In this document: positions 1 through 7,890 of the stretch, one piece after another
How positions within the stretch are numbered: the first letter of the stretch is position 1
How the letters are laid out: each line of letters begins with the position of its first letter
Notes under the pieces: model-generated
Told to the model about the DNA's origin: nothing
Seen by the model: the letters and a program-made list of their open reading frames with translations, nothing else
Database searches by the model: none
NCBI RefSeq assembly: GCF_039503195.1
Contig: NZ_JBCJKP010000001.1
Span: 8,246,001-8,310,000 of the forward strand
Source of the DNA: Streptomyces mirabilis
GTDB lineage: Bacteria > Actinomycetota > Actinomycetes > Streptomycetales > Streptomycetaceae
DNA length: 64,000 bases
Direction: 5' to 3'
Translations under genes and position numbers: made by a program

Positions 1-664
1 GCCTCCGGGCAGGCAGGCGGATCCGGTGTTGGTGCCGATCAGGACGAGGATGCGTCCGTCGGGCGTGAACAGTCATCCCCAGCTCTGCAGAACAGGCACT
101 CTGGCGGGCACGGAACCCGTGTGCCGGGGCCACCGTTGCGGCATACGCGGGGTTCGCAGTACCTGAAGCCGGTCCAGCGGCGCGGGCGCGGCGGCCATCT
201 CCCGGTTCCATGAGCGCGGTCAGGTCGGCAGGCTCGACGAAGTCGATCTCCAGGACGTCGTCGGGCAGGCAGACCGCGGCGGCCTGCTCGGCGCTCCACG
301 TGCCGCCGTCGTACACGTAGATGATCTCGCCGGGGAAGCGCATGGCGGGATCGAAGCCGGGCGCGGTGGAGGGCACCCAGTCGACCATCAGACCGCGGGA
401 CAGCTGGGCTGGACGCTGAGTTGTTCACGCAGTTCCCGGGAGGTGGCCCGGAGGGGGCTTCGTGCGCGTCAACCGCGCCGCCGGGCAGGAGGCGCACGTT
501 GCGGTAGTCGCGCGCTGCACGAGGATCCGGCCGTCGGTCTCCGTGATCAGGGCGGATACACCGGTCCACAGCGTGGCTTGGGAGGCGCCGTAGGCGGCGG
601 CGGTCATCGCGGTGCTGGCCGAGTCGGGGGAGTCGTGGGGTGCGGATGCCGTCCGTTCTTCCAT
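1..664 (-). pseudogene. Decayed tandem-NUDIX hydrolase gene, runs off left edge
   Basis: Read on the minus strand, 664 to about 500 starts well (MEERTASAPHD, then GVSALITETDGRILVQRAT), a typical NUDIX N-terminal strand. The frame then shifts to LLPGG near 490-500 and shifts again to VDWVPSTAPGFDPAMRFPG and LPDDVLEIDFVEPADLTAL. A linker with LDRLQVLRTPRMPQRW leads to LQSWG, where a TGA at 73-75 sits where a Trp codon is expected. The text then continues as LFTPDGRILVLIGTNTG and LPGG, the start of a second NUDIX domain that leaves the window. There are therefore at least two frameshifts and one nonsense codon, so the gene is inactive if the sequence is right. It resembles the intact tandem-NUDIX gene at 6640-7554 and lies in the same orientation as that operon. 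Confidence 0.7.
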
Positions 665-760
665 CGTGCGGGGCCGGGCGGGTTGCTCGCCTGCGGTCCG
701 GTGAACAGGTCACTGGGGTGGGCGGGTGGTGCGGGCGTGAGGGCCCGCACCGGATCTGGG

Positions 761-3052
761 TCAGAGCTTCTCGGCGTCCCAGTCGAAGACGAGTCGGCTG
801 TGGCGCTTGTCCAGGACGAGGCCCTCGGACAACTCCCGGATGTCGGTGCCGGCGGGGTGCACGGCCAGCTGCGGGTAGCCGTGGCCGCGTACGCGCAGGT
901 CCCAGGAGCGGACGGCGGCGGCGAGCTGCTCGGCGAGGGGGGTGGCGTCCGGGCCGTAGGCGTGGATGATGAACTCGGTCCGTCGCTCCTCGGCGGTGTC
1001 CGCGTCGTTGACGAGGACGTGGGTGAGGTAGGCCAGGGAGCCGTCGCCGAGCACGGTGGCCGCGTGCGCGCCGCGGGGCACGGCGGCGACTCCGGTGTCC
1101 TCGTTGCGGTCGAGAGCGAGGCGGCAGAAGCCGGGCAGGGTGGTGGCGAGGTAGAGCTGCAGGGTCTCGAACGACTCGTTGCCCGCGACGGTCACCCCTG
1201 TGGGCAGTTCGTGCCGGGTCCCGCGCAGCGCGTCCTCGATCCCGGACACGTCGGCGGGTTCCCCGTCCTCGAACCGCAGTTGCAGCTCCCCGCCGCGGAG
1301 ATCGGCGACCGGGGTGGTGCGGAAGCCCGTGCCGAGATCGCGTACAAACCCGCAGAACGTGAAGTTGCGGGCGTGCAGCAGGTTGCCGTGCTTCTGGAAG
1401 GTGATGGCGCGGGTGTAGCCGTGGATCTCTAGTGGCAACACCAGATACCGGCCCTCGGTGAGCTGCTCCCGCCAGGCGGGGGCAATGTCCCAGCAGTTGT
1501 GGGTGATGATGCAGCCGTCGAAGCCGCCGTCGGGCACGTGGCCGGGCGTGCCAAGTCCGCCGTCGCCGAGGAGGGCGGTGACCCGGCCGCTGCCGGCTTC
1601 CGCGGTGAACCGTCGGGTGCGCTTCACGACGTGCGGATCGATGTCGACGCTCACCACCCGGCCGGCCGGTCCGACGACGTGGGCGAGCAGTTCGGCGTTG
1701 TAGCCGCCGGAACCCACCTCGCACACCGTCATGCCGGGCTCCAGACGGAGGCTTTCGATCATGTCGGCCTGGAGCCAGGCGGCGGACACCGAACTGGTGG
1801 CTTGCCCGTCCTGGTCGCGGCGCGTGATGACGGCGAGGTTGTCGTCGTAGGCCGCGGCCAGGGGACTTTCGGGAGTGAAGCGGTGCCGCGGCACCGTCCC
1901 AAGGGCCTCCTGGACGGGTGTCGAGGGGGCCCAGCCTCCGCCGATGACCGCTTTCGTCATCTCCTGCCGCAGCCGCACCGCCTCGGCCGGTTCCCCGTCC
2001 ACGCTCGGGTGGTCGATCGCGTGCGGGTAGGCGCGCGCGGCTTGCAGGCCAGGGATGATGCCGGGCCAGACCGCATCTAGTGCCTGCGCGGACGGGGCGA
2101 AGATCCGGTCGAGATGGGCCAGGGTGTGCAGGGAGTGCCACTCCCACCGCGAGAACTTGGCGGGCTCGCGGCATGTCGGGGTGCCAGAGAAGGCGGTGAG
2201 GCGGACCACGGCGGTCAGGCGGGGGACGCCGTGGTTGTCGTCCCAGAGCATCGTCAGCACGTGTGCGTCGGCCGGGTCGGCGATCAGGCCGGTCTCCTCA
2301 GCCAGTTCACGCACCGCTGTCTGTTCGAATGGTTCCGAGGACTCGGTCTGTCCGCCGGGCAGCTCCCACATGTTGCTGCTGGAACGGCCCAGCAGGACCC
2401 GGCCGCTGCCGTCGGTGACCACCGCGCAGGCGCCGGTCACCGCATGAGCGGTGGGCCGTTCCTTCTCCGCCACTTCGGCGTGGTCCTGACGCGGGCCGCG
2501 CAGGATCACCACGGCCAGCCCGTCCACATCGAACCGCTGAATCTGTTCCCACCCGGCGGTCAGAAGGCTGATCTCGTCCTCGTCCAGGGCGATGTCCCGC
2601 TTCTCCGCGGGGGTGTTCGCGGCGAGCGGGGTGATCACGACGATCGCGCCGCCCTCGCGCAGCCGGCGGCCGAGGTCCTCAAGGACGCGGGTGCGGTCGC
2701 CGAGGAACGCGTACATCAGCCGGAGCGTGATCAGGTCGTAGCCGTCCTCGTACAGCGGCTGAAGGTCGCCTTGTTCGATGTCCAGGCGCAGCCACCGCAC
2801 CCCGGACTCGTGGTCGCTGCGGGCGCGAGCGAGGGCGCTCTCCGACCAGTCCACTGCGTCGACCGTGTAGCCCATCGACGCGAGGTGCACGGCCAGCTCC
2901 CCCAGCCCGCAGCCGATGTCCAGGGCGTGGCCGTCCTCGGCGGGGGCGGGCACGTGCTCGGCCAGCAGCGTCTGCTCGGTCTCCCCGAGCTGCTGGAAGC
3001 CCTGCCCTCCGGCGTAGTGCTCGTCCCATTCCTTGTGCTCTGTGTAGGCCAA
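761..3052 (-). CDS. Three-domain protein: SAM methyltransferase, NUDIX, FxLD-type methyltransferase
   Basis: 763 residues from a TTG start, with GGAGA eight bases upstream. Residues about 1-190 are a class I SAM methyltransferase; motif I is LDIGCGLGELA near residue 45. Residues about 205-345 are a NUDIX hydrolase with a perfect box (G, five residues, E, seven residues, RELAEETGL). Residues about 365-763 are a protein-L-isoaspartate-methyltransferase-like domain: VPRHRFTP near its start, then VCEVGSGGYNAELLA as motif I. This last part resembles the methyltransferases annotated 'FxLD system' in actinobacterial RiPP clusters; that assignment is from memory of the family, not from a search. It is the last intact gene of a minus-strand operon, 37 bases after its neighbour. 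The substrate is unknown. No precursor peptide with an FxLD leader was found nearby. Confidence 0.8.
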   Translation of the reverse strand: MAYTEHKEWDEHYAGGQGFQQLGETEQTLLAEHVPAPAEDGHALDIGCGLGELAVHLASMGYTVDAVDWSESALARARSDHESGVRWLRLDIEQGDLQPLYEDGYDLITLRLMYAFLGDRTRVLEDLGRRLREGGAIVVITPLAANTPAEKRDIALDEDEISLLTAGWEQIQRFDVDGLAVVILRGPRQDHAEVAEKERPTAHAVTGACAVVTDGSGRVLLGRSSSNMWELPGGQTESSEPFEQTAVRELAEETGLIADPADAHVLTMLWDDNHGVPRLTAVVRLTAFSGTPTCREPAKFSRWEWHSLHTLAHLDRIFAPSAQALDAVWPGIIPGLQAARAYPHAIDHPSVDGEPAEAVRLRQEMTKAVIGGGWAPSTPVQEALGTVPRHRFTPESPLAAAYDDNLAVITRRDQDGQATSSVSAAWLQADMIESLRLEPGMTVCEVGSGGYNAELLAHVVGPAGRVVSVDIDPHVVKRTRRFTAEAGSGRVTALLGDGGLGTPGHVPDGGFDGCIITHNCWDIAPAWREQLTEGRYLVLPLEIHGYTRAITFQKHGNLLHARNFTFCGFVRDLGTGFRTTPVADLRGGELQLRFEDGEPADVSGIEDALRGTRHELPTGVTVAGNESFETLQLYLATTLPGFCRLALDRNEDTGVAAVPRGAHAATVLGDGSLAYLTHVLVNDADTAEERRTEFIIHAYGPDATPLAEQLAAAVRSWDLRVRGHGYPQLAVHPAGTDIRELSEGLVLDKRHSRLVFDWDAEKL

Positions 3053-3089
3053 CGGGTGTCTCCTTCATGTGGGTAGGTGGCGGGAGGGG

Positions 3090-4490
3090 TCAGGAACGGG
3101 CGAGCTGATGGAGGCGGGCCAGGGTGCGGTGTCCGCGCTCGACGAGTTCGGGGTCGTGGTGGGTCATGCCGAACTGGATGCCGGAGAGCGCATCGAGGCC
3201 GGCTTCGCAGGCCCACAGCTCCTCCTCGTCCGCGGTGAGGGCGCGGCCGTAGCCGTTCAGGAAGGCGGCCTGCAGGTCGGGGCGGCCGTGCCACTGGTCA
3301 CTGAGGCGGACCAGGTCCCGCACCGCGGGCGCGTACTCGGTGCGTTCGAAGTCGAACAGTCCGAGCGCGTCGTCGTCGGCGAGCAGCACGTTCCGCGGCT
3401 GCAGATCACCGAGGGTCGGGACCTCGACGATGGGAGCGAGCGCCGGGTGCCGGGCTGCGAGCGCGCGCAGCAGTTCCTCGTCCCCGTCGTTCAGGTGCGG
3501 ACGTGCGACGGCCAGGTGTCGTTCCAACTTCCTGGCGGGTGAGGGCCGGTCGGTGGGGGGCGTGCGGGGCGGGGCGCTGTGGTGGAACGCGGCGGCCAGC
3601 TCGCCGAGCCCGCGGTGCACGCGCACCTCCCTCGCGCGGTCCAGGACGGCGCCATGCAGGCTGCGGCCCGGCAACGCGGTCACCACGATCACCCGCAGCG
3701 ACGCCTCGCCGGCCACCAGTCGCGGCGCGTGCGCACCCAATGCGTGCGTCCACGAGCGGTAGGCGTTCACCTCCCGTCCGTGGAAGCGGTCGCTCTGGTG
3801 GATCTTCACATACCAGATTCCCCCAGATCGGCCGCTGGCCCGCCACACGCGGCTGTTCTCGCGGGCCCACGACGCATCCGCCCAGTCGGCGATCCGCCCC
3901 ACCGCCTGCTCGGCGAAGTCGCGCACCGCCTCCTGCGGCGCCTGCGCGTGGTTGGGAAGGGGCGCGTCGGTGACGATGTGCAGCCGGTCGACGGCCGGAT
4001 CGTAAGCGATCGGATCGCCAGGCTGCTGGAAGTGCATGGCCAGGTGCGCGCCGGCGCGGTAGGCGTCGAGGCCGGCCCGGCAGTAGGCCACCATCGACTC
4101 CGGCAGCGACTCCCACCCGAACCAGTCCAGCGCGTCGCACCGGTGCGGCTCGGTGATCTCCGGCTCGCCCTGCCAGTCCAGGACGATCAGGAACACCCCG
4201 GTGCGGGCGCCGCCTGCCGGGGCGCGGTGATGGACGGTGAGCGCCGCACGGACATCCGCCCGGCCGGCCACGACACCGGTCTCCTCCCGTAGTTCCCTCA
4301 GTCCGCCGTCGACGACGTCCTCGTGCGGTCCGTCCAGATGCCCCGACGGCAGATGCCACATCCCGGCCGCATACACGGGCCCGGCCCGCCGGGTCAGCAG
4401 CACCTGCTGGCCCTTGGGGCTGTCGCGCAGCAGGATCAGGTGCACGTCGACCGGGGTCGTGTACCGCCCTCCTGCGGCCTGCCCGCTCAA
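3090..4490 (-). CDS. NUDIX hydrolase fused to aminoglycoside-phosphotransferase-like kinase domain
   Basis: 466 residues. The start is TTG, sharing TTGA with the stop of the upstream gene, and AGGAGG lies just before it. Residues about 10-140 are a NUDIX domain; the box ends RELREETGV but has one extra residue between the conserved Gly and the first Glu (GHLDGPHE). Residues about 200-466 look like an APH/choline-kinase fold: VKIHQ supplies a candidate ATP-binding lysine, LGDLQPRNVLL matches the catalytic loop (the usual His before GD is Leu) and LFDFE is the metal-binding DFE. It may phosphorylate a small molecule while the NUDIX part hydrolyses a nucleoside-diphosphate derivative. The real substrates cannot be read from the sequence. 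Translation is probably coupled to the upstream methyltransferase. Confidence 0.78.
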   Translation of the reverse strand: MSGQAAGGRYTTPVDVHLILLRDSPKGQQVLLTRRAGPVYAAGMWHLPSGHLDGPHEDVVDGGLRELREETGVVAGRADVRAALTVHHRAPAGGARTGVFLIVLDWQGEPEITEPHRCDALDWFGWESLPESMVAYCRAGLDAYRAGAHLAMHFQQPGDPIAYDPAVDRLHIVTDAPLPNHAQAPQEAVRDFAEQAVGRIADWADASWARENSRVWRASGRSGGIWYVKIHQSDRFHGREVNAYRSWTHALGAHAPRLVAGEASLRVIVVTALPGRSLHGAVLDRAREVRVHRGLGELAAAFHHSAPPRTPPTDRPSPARKLERHLAVARPHLNDGDEELLRALAARHPALAPIVEVPTLGDLQPRNVLLADDDALGLFDFERTEYAPAVRDLVRLSDQWHGRPDLQAAFLNGYGRALTADEEELWACEAGLDALSGIQFGMTHHDPELVERGHRTLARLHQLARS

Positions 4491-5347
4491 GCTGTTCCTC
4501 CTGGGCGGCGTGCCAGCAGCACCGTGAAGTCGACCTGCTCGGTCAACTGTCCGCTGTCATCGGCTAGTCCTTCGAGCAGGTTCAGTGCCTCCGTTTCGAA
4601 CTCGGCGTGCCGCTCGGCGAACAGGTCGGGGCGGGCGAACGAGGTGGTGCGCAGATAGCCGATCACCTGCTGCGGCGTCCAGGCCCGGGGGAAGGTGAAG
4701 AGGTGCTGGCTGACGTCGCTGAAGGGGGAGGCGGCGAGGTCGTCCTCGTAACGGCGGCTCGGCTCGGGGTAGGTGCCGCGGCTGCCGGCACGGCGGCCAG
4801 GCCCGAGATAGGACTGGATCAAGCCCTTCAACGCGCCTGTCCAGTCGGCTTCGTGGGTCCACAGGCTGCCGTCGCCCAAGAGCGCGAGTGTCGCGCGCGG
4901 GGCTGCGACCCGGTCGGCCATCGCCAGGACGGCGGGACGGTTCATCCAATGGAAGGCCCGGCAACAGGTAATCAAGTCGGCGCGGTAGTTAGGCCGTTGA
5001 GTGTCGAAGCGGTCGGCCGGGACTTCGTGGCAGGACAGGGTGCGGTTCCCCATCAGAGGGTGCAGGATGACGACGGCTTCACGGAGCATGGCCCGGCTCG
5101 GGTCGACCAGATCCACGTGAGTGATACGGGGAAGCGCTGGGACGAGAGCCGCGGCAACTTGCCCGGTGCCCGCTCCGAGGTCGAGCAGCGTCACGTCGGG
5201 CACGCCCTTCAAGGCGTCGGCCAGTAGCCACGCGACCTGCCCGGGCACGCCCGGCCGGAAGCGGGCGTACTCGTCGGCCGCCGCGCCGAACAGCAGGTCC
5301 CCTTCACCAGGGCTTGGCGTGGAGGGGTGATCAGCTGGAGGGTTCAA
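4487..5347 (-). CDS. Class I SAM-dependent methyltransferase
   Basis: 286 residues from the TTG at 5347, chosen because it overlaps the stop of the upstream gene (TTGA) and follows AAAGGGG at good spacing. A TTG at 5389 would add 14 residues and overlap the neighbour far more. Motif I is LLDLGAGTGQVAAAL, the acidic loop after strand 2 is DLVDPS, and CCRAFHWMNRPAVL is the post-motif region typical of the UbiE/SmtA-like type 11 methyltransferases. It is soluble, with no signal peptide. It sits between the PIMT-like gene and the NUDIX-kinase gene, and both junctions overlap by four bases, so all three are probably made from one transcript. The substrate is unknown. Confidence 0.82.
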   Translation of the reverse strand: MNPPADHPSTPSPGEGDLLFGAAADEYARFRPGVPGQVAWLLADALKGVPDVTLLDLGAGTGQVAAALVPALPRITHVDLVDPSRAMLREAVVILHPLMGNRTLSCHEVPADRFDTQRPNYRADLITCCRAFHWMNRPAVLAMADRVAAPRATLALLGDGSLWTHEADWTGALKGLIQSYLGPGRRAGSRGTYPEPSRRYEDDLAASPFSDVSQHLFTFPRAWTPQQVIGYLRTTSFARPDLFAERHAEFETEALNLLEGLADDSGQLTEQVDFTVLLARRPGGTA

Positions 5348-6597
5348 CGCCGGTCCCCTTTCACCGGGCGCTCGTCGCGGAGCGTCCAACGCAGCTCGTT
5401 ACGGCCGGATCCGGCGATGGCCCACTGCTTTCCGTCCGCAGAGAACTCGATCCGGTACGCGTCGGGTTCGCCGGCCGCCCGCCACAGGGCCGCGATCTGT
5501 TCGATCTCGTGCCAGATGGCGCGCCGCCCGAATCCCGTGACCGAGCACGTGCCGTCACCATCCGGGCTCACGCGCACCCAGGAGCCGCACTCGGGAGCGC
5601 CGATCTGAAGGTGCCCGGCGCCGAAGGTGCGTACCAGTCCGGGCCGAAGGTGATCGAGCGCCAGCCAGAATCCCCGCGCCTCCTCGGGCGGTGGTGGGCG
5701 ATACCCGCGTACGGTCACACCTTCGGCAGTGGCCATCTCCTCGCGGAACGCGGCGGACAGGAAGAGACGGTCCCAGCCCCACCCAGCGCGGTGCCCGAAC
5801 TCGACCGCCCGCAGCTCTCCCTCGACGCGTCCCTGTGCTGTTTTGGTGGTCACAGCCAGTCCCGGCCAGGACGGCGAGCTGGTGCCGACGGTAGCCAGCA
5901 ACAACCCCTGCGGCGCGAGCTGTTCCACCAGCGCCGGAGGCAAACGGGGCACGGCGAAGGAGACGAACATCCGGTCGTACGGCGCCCGGTCGGGCCGGCC
6001 CGCTTCGCCATCCCCCGCGACCACAGTGGGCCGGTAGCCCAGGTCGGCGAGGCGGGCGGCGGCGGCCGCGGTGACGTGTTCGTCGAGATCGATAGTGACG
6101 ACCCCGGCGTCGCCGCTGACGAAGCAGGCCACCGCAGCGGTCACGGCGGCGCCCGTGCCGACATCCAGCACCCGCTGCCCAGGCTCCAGATCCAGCTCCT
6201 GCAGGAGCCCGGCGGTCATCCCCATCACGCTCGACATGGACGTCATCGCCCCGCCCGAACGCGTGCCGCGCGCCCGGCCCAGGAGGGGTTCACCGTCATG
6301 CTGGACGGCGACGCTGTCCCCGCTGTGGAGCACCCGCAGCAGTTCTTCCCGGTCCTCGGGCACCGACCAGTCCAGCAGCTCCCAGCGCGGCGGGGTTTCA
6401 TCCGGGACGCTGCGCCGTACGTACGCCTGCGGCATCAGCGTCTGCCGGGGCAGCGCCAGAAGTGCCTCGGACACCGGGCCGGGGGACAGGTCCCCGGCCT
6501 CGTGAAGGCGGGCGATCATGGCCGCCCGGCCTGTCGCCGCGTCGGTGTAGTCCGCGGCTGCGGCGGCCAGGGATGCGGGTAGGGCGGGTTCGGGCAC
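5344..6597 (-). CDS. Protein-L-isoaspartate methyltransferase-like protein
   Basis: 417 residues from a GTG start with AGGGAG upstream. An N-terminal stretch with LPRQTLMPQAYVRR resembles the region that precedes the PCMT fold. SMSSVMGMTAGLLQELDLEPG then RVLDVGTGAAVTAAVAC forms the motif I region, and VTIDLDEHV follows as the acidic loop. This is the PCMT (pfam01135) layout, but the protein is about twice as long as a housekeeping Pcm because of a C-terminal part of about 180 residues ending in a stretch around EFSADGKQWAIAGSG. Such enlarged PCMT proteins occur in actinobacterial natural-product clusters, where they methylate or isomerise aspartates of peptides. Whether that applies here is inference. 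Confidence 0.78.
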   Translation of the reverse strand: MPEPALPASLAAAAADYTDAATGRAAMIARLHEAGDLSPGPVSEALLALPRQTLMPQAYVRRSVPDETPPRWELLDWSVPEDREELLRVLHSGDSVAVQHDGEPLLGRARGTRSGGAMTSMSSVMGMTAGLLQELDLEPGQRVLDVGTGAAVTAAVACFVSGDAGVVTIDLDEHVTAAAAARLADLGYRPTVVAGDGEAGRPDRAPYDRMFVSFAVPRLPPALVEQLAPQGLLLATVGTSSPSWPGLAVTTKTAQGRVEGELRAVEFGHRAGWGWDRLFLSAAFREEMATAEGVTVRGYRPPPPEEARGFWLALDHLRPGLVRTFGAGHLQIGAPECGSWVRVSPDGDGTCSVTGFGRRAIWHEIEQIAALWRAAGEPDAYRIEFSADGKQWAIAGSGRNELRWTLRDERPVKGDRR

Positions 6598-6639
6598 GGT
6601 GGTGATCTCCCTGAGAAGGCGAGAGGGAAGGGATAATGG

Positions 6640-7554
6640 TCAGGTCCAGCCGAGTTCGGTGTAGAGGCGTCCGCGCCGGATGCCGTCGATGGCGGCCCGG
6701 GTGTAGGCGACGGTTGGCTCCGGCAGGGCGTTGGCGGGCCACCAGCCCCAGCTCACGCACTCGTCCCGTTCCCGGACCTGCGGTTCGCCCTGCCATCGGT
6801 GAGCCCGGAAGACCAGCTGCAGTCGGGGCTGGGTGCCGGGAGCATCCAGGACGTGGACGGTGTGCACGAGGTCGACATCCTCAGCCTTGATCACCAGCCC
6901 GGCCTCCTCCATCGCCTCCCGGATCAGGCAGGCGACGGCGGACTCTCTCTCGCAGTGACCGGCCAGGAAGTGATGCTCCAGGGGCGCGTAGGCGGAGTCG
7001 GCATGCCGCAGCCCGAGCAGGATCTCTCCGTCCCGTTCCAGATACAGGTGGACGCCGATGACGTTCGGGACCGTCTTCGTGCCGGTGTTGCGCATGCGGA
7101 GCACGGGCAACTGCCCGGCGGCACCGTCGCCTGTGCGCGTGCCGTCCTGGTGGTGGCGGATGACGGCCGTGGTCTTGGGATCCATGGTCAGATACGGGAT
7201 CTGCTCGGGATCGGTCCAGCGCAGCATGATGCCCTCGGTGAGGGGCAGCAGCGCGGGGTCGCCGTTCCACGTCCCGGCGTACACCTGGATCCGGCTGGTG
7301 GGCCGGGCGTCGGCGTCGGTGTTCTCGATGATGGCGAGCGGGACGAGGCCGGGGATGTGCAGCCCGGCCTCTTCCAGCAGTTCGCGGGCGATCGTGTCGT
7401 CGAGACTCTCGCCGGGTTCAGGATGGCCGCCGGGCAGGGACCACTGCCCGGCGCTGCAGATGTTCTTGTTGGCGTCCCGCAGGTGCAGCAGGTAGCGGCC
7501 GTCCTGGCTGACGAGCAGCGCCGCTGTGGTCGTGGCTACAGCTGGTGCGGTCAC
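6640..7554 (-). CDS. Tandem NUDIX hydrolase
   Basis: 304 residues from the GTG at 7554, which follows GGAGG at six bases. A longer frame back to 7680 has no good ribosome site and reads through G/C-rich spacer. NUDIX box 1 is canonical (GHPEPGE, seven residues, RELLEEAGL). Box 2 ends REAMEEAGL but is one residue shorter between Gly and Glu (GHCERE), so the second domain may be altered in activity. LLVSQDGRYLLHLRDANKN and VIGVHLYLERDGEILLGL begin the two domains. It is the first intact gene of the minus-strand operon and a paralogue of the decayed tandem-NUDIX gene at 1-664. Likely substrates are nucleoside diphosphates linked to another group; which one is unknown. Confidence 0.85.
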   Translation of the reverse strand: MTAPAVATTTAALLVSQDGRYLLHLRDANKNICSAGQWSLPGGHPEPGESLDDTIARELLEEAGLHIPGLVPLAIIENTDADARPTSRIQVYAGTWNGDPALLPLTEGIMLRWTDPEQIPYLTMDPKTTAVIRHHQDGTRTGDGAAGQLPVLRMRNTGTKTVPNVIGVHLYLERDGEILLGLRHADSAYAPLEHHFLAGHCERESAVACLIREAMEEAGLVIKAEDVDLVHTVHVLDAPGTQPRLQLVFRAHRWQGEPQVRERDECVSWGWWPANALPEPTVAYTRAAIDGIRRGRLYTELGWT

Positions 7555-7633
7555 GGAATCCTCCATCTGTACGGCGGGCGAAGGGCGTGGCCGCCGCGCC
7601 CCGGGGCCGGGCCGCGGCAACGGGGTGATTGGG

Positions 7634-7772
7634 TCAGCGGTCGGTGGACAGGGCGAGGAGTTCGGCGAACAGACCGCCACCGTGGGAGAGTTCGTCGTAC
7701 GTACCGTGTTCGGCGATCCGGCCGTGTTCCATCACGATGATCCGGTCGGCGATCTTCGTGTTCTCTGGGGGT
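7634..7772 (-). pseudogene. C-terminal fragment of an ABC transporter ATP-binding subunit
   Basis: Minus-strand translation gives NTKIADRIIVMEHGRI, then AEHGTYDELSHGGGLFAELL, then a stop at 7634. This is the segment just after the switch histidine (D-loop to C-terminus) of an exporter-type ABC ATPase. The Walker motifs and signature that should precede it at higher coordinates are missing. Upstream of about 7772 the reading no longer resembles the family. The cut coincides with the left end of the recombinase trio, so an insertion probably severed the gene. It may have exported a product of the adjacent NUDIX/methyltransferase operon. Confidence 0.75.
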
Positions 7773-7890
7773 TCCCCGACTGTGGTGTGACGTCTTACCA
7801 AGCCCTCTCGTTGGGGAGATGGTGACGGTTCTCAGGGGGTGTGGCTCTGCGGTGGATCGTTGCGATCGACTCGTGGAGTAGGGGTACCAA

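Noticed and set aside
39..2174. Very long minus-strand open frame (over 700 codons) overlapping the pseudogene and the three-domain gene
   Set aside because: Arg/Pro/His-rich translation with no domain. It is the out-of-phase image of G/C-biased genes in the same direction.
3052..7634. Candidate RiPP precursor peptide for the FxLD-like methyltransferase
   Set aside because: Gaps between genes are at most about 85 bases, and no short frame with an FxLD leader and a Cys/Ser/Thr-rich core was found.
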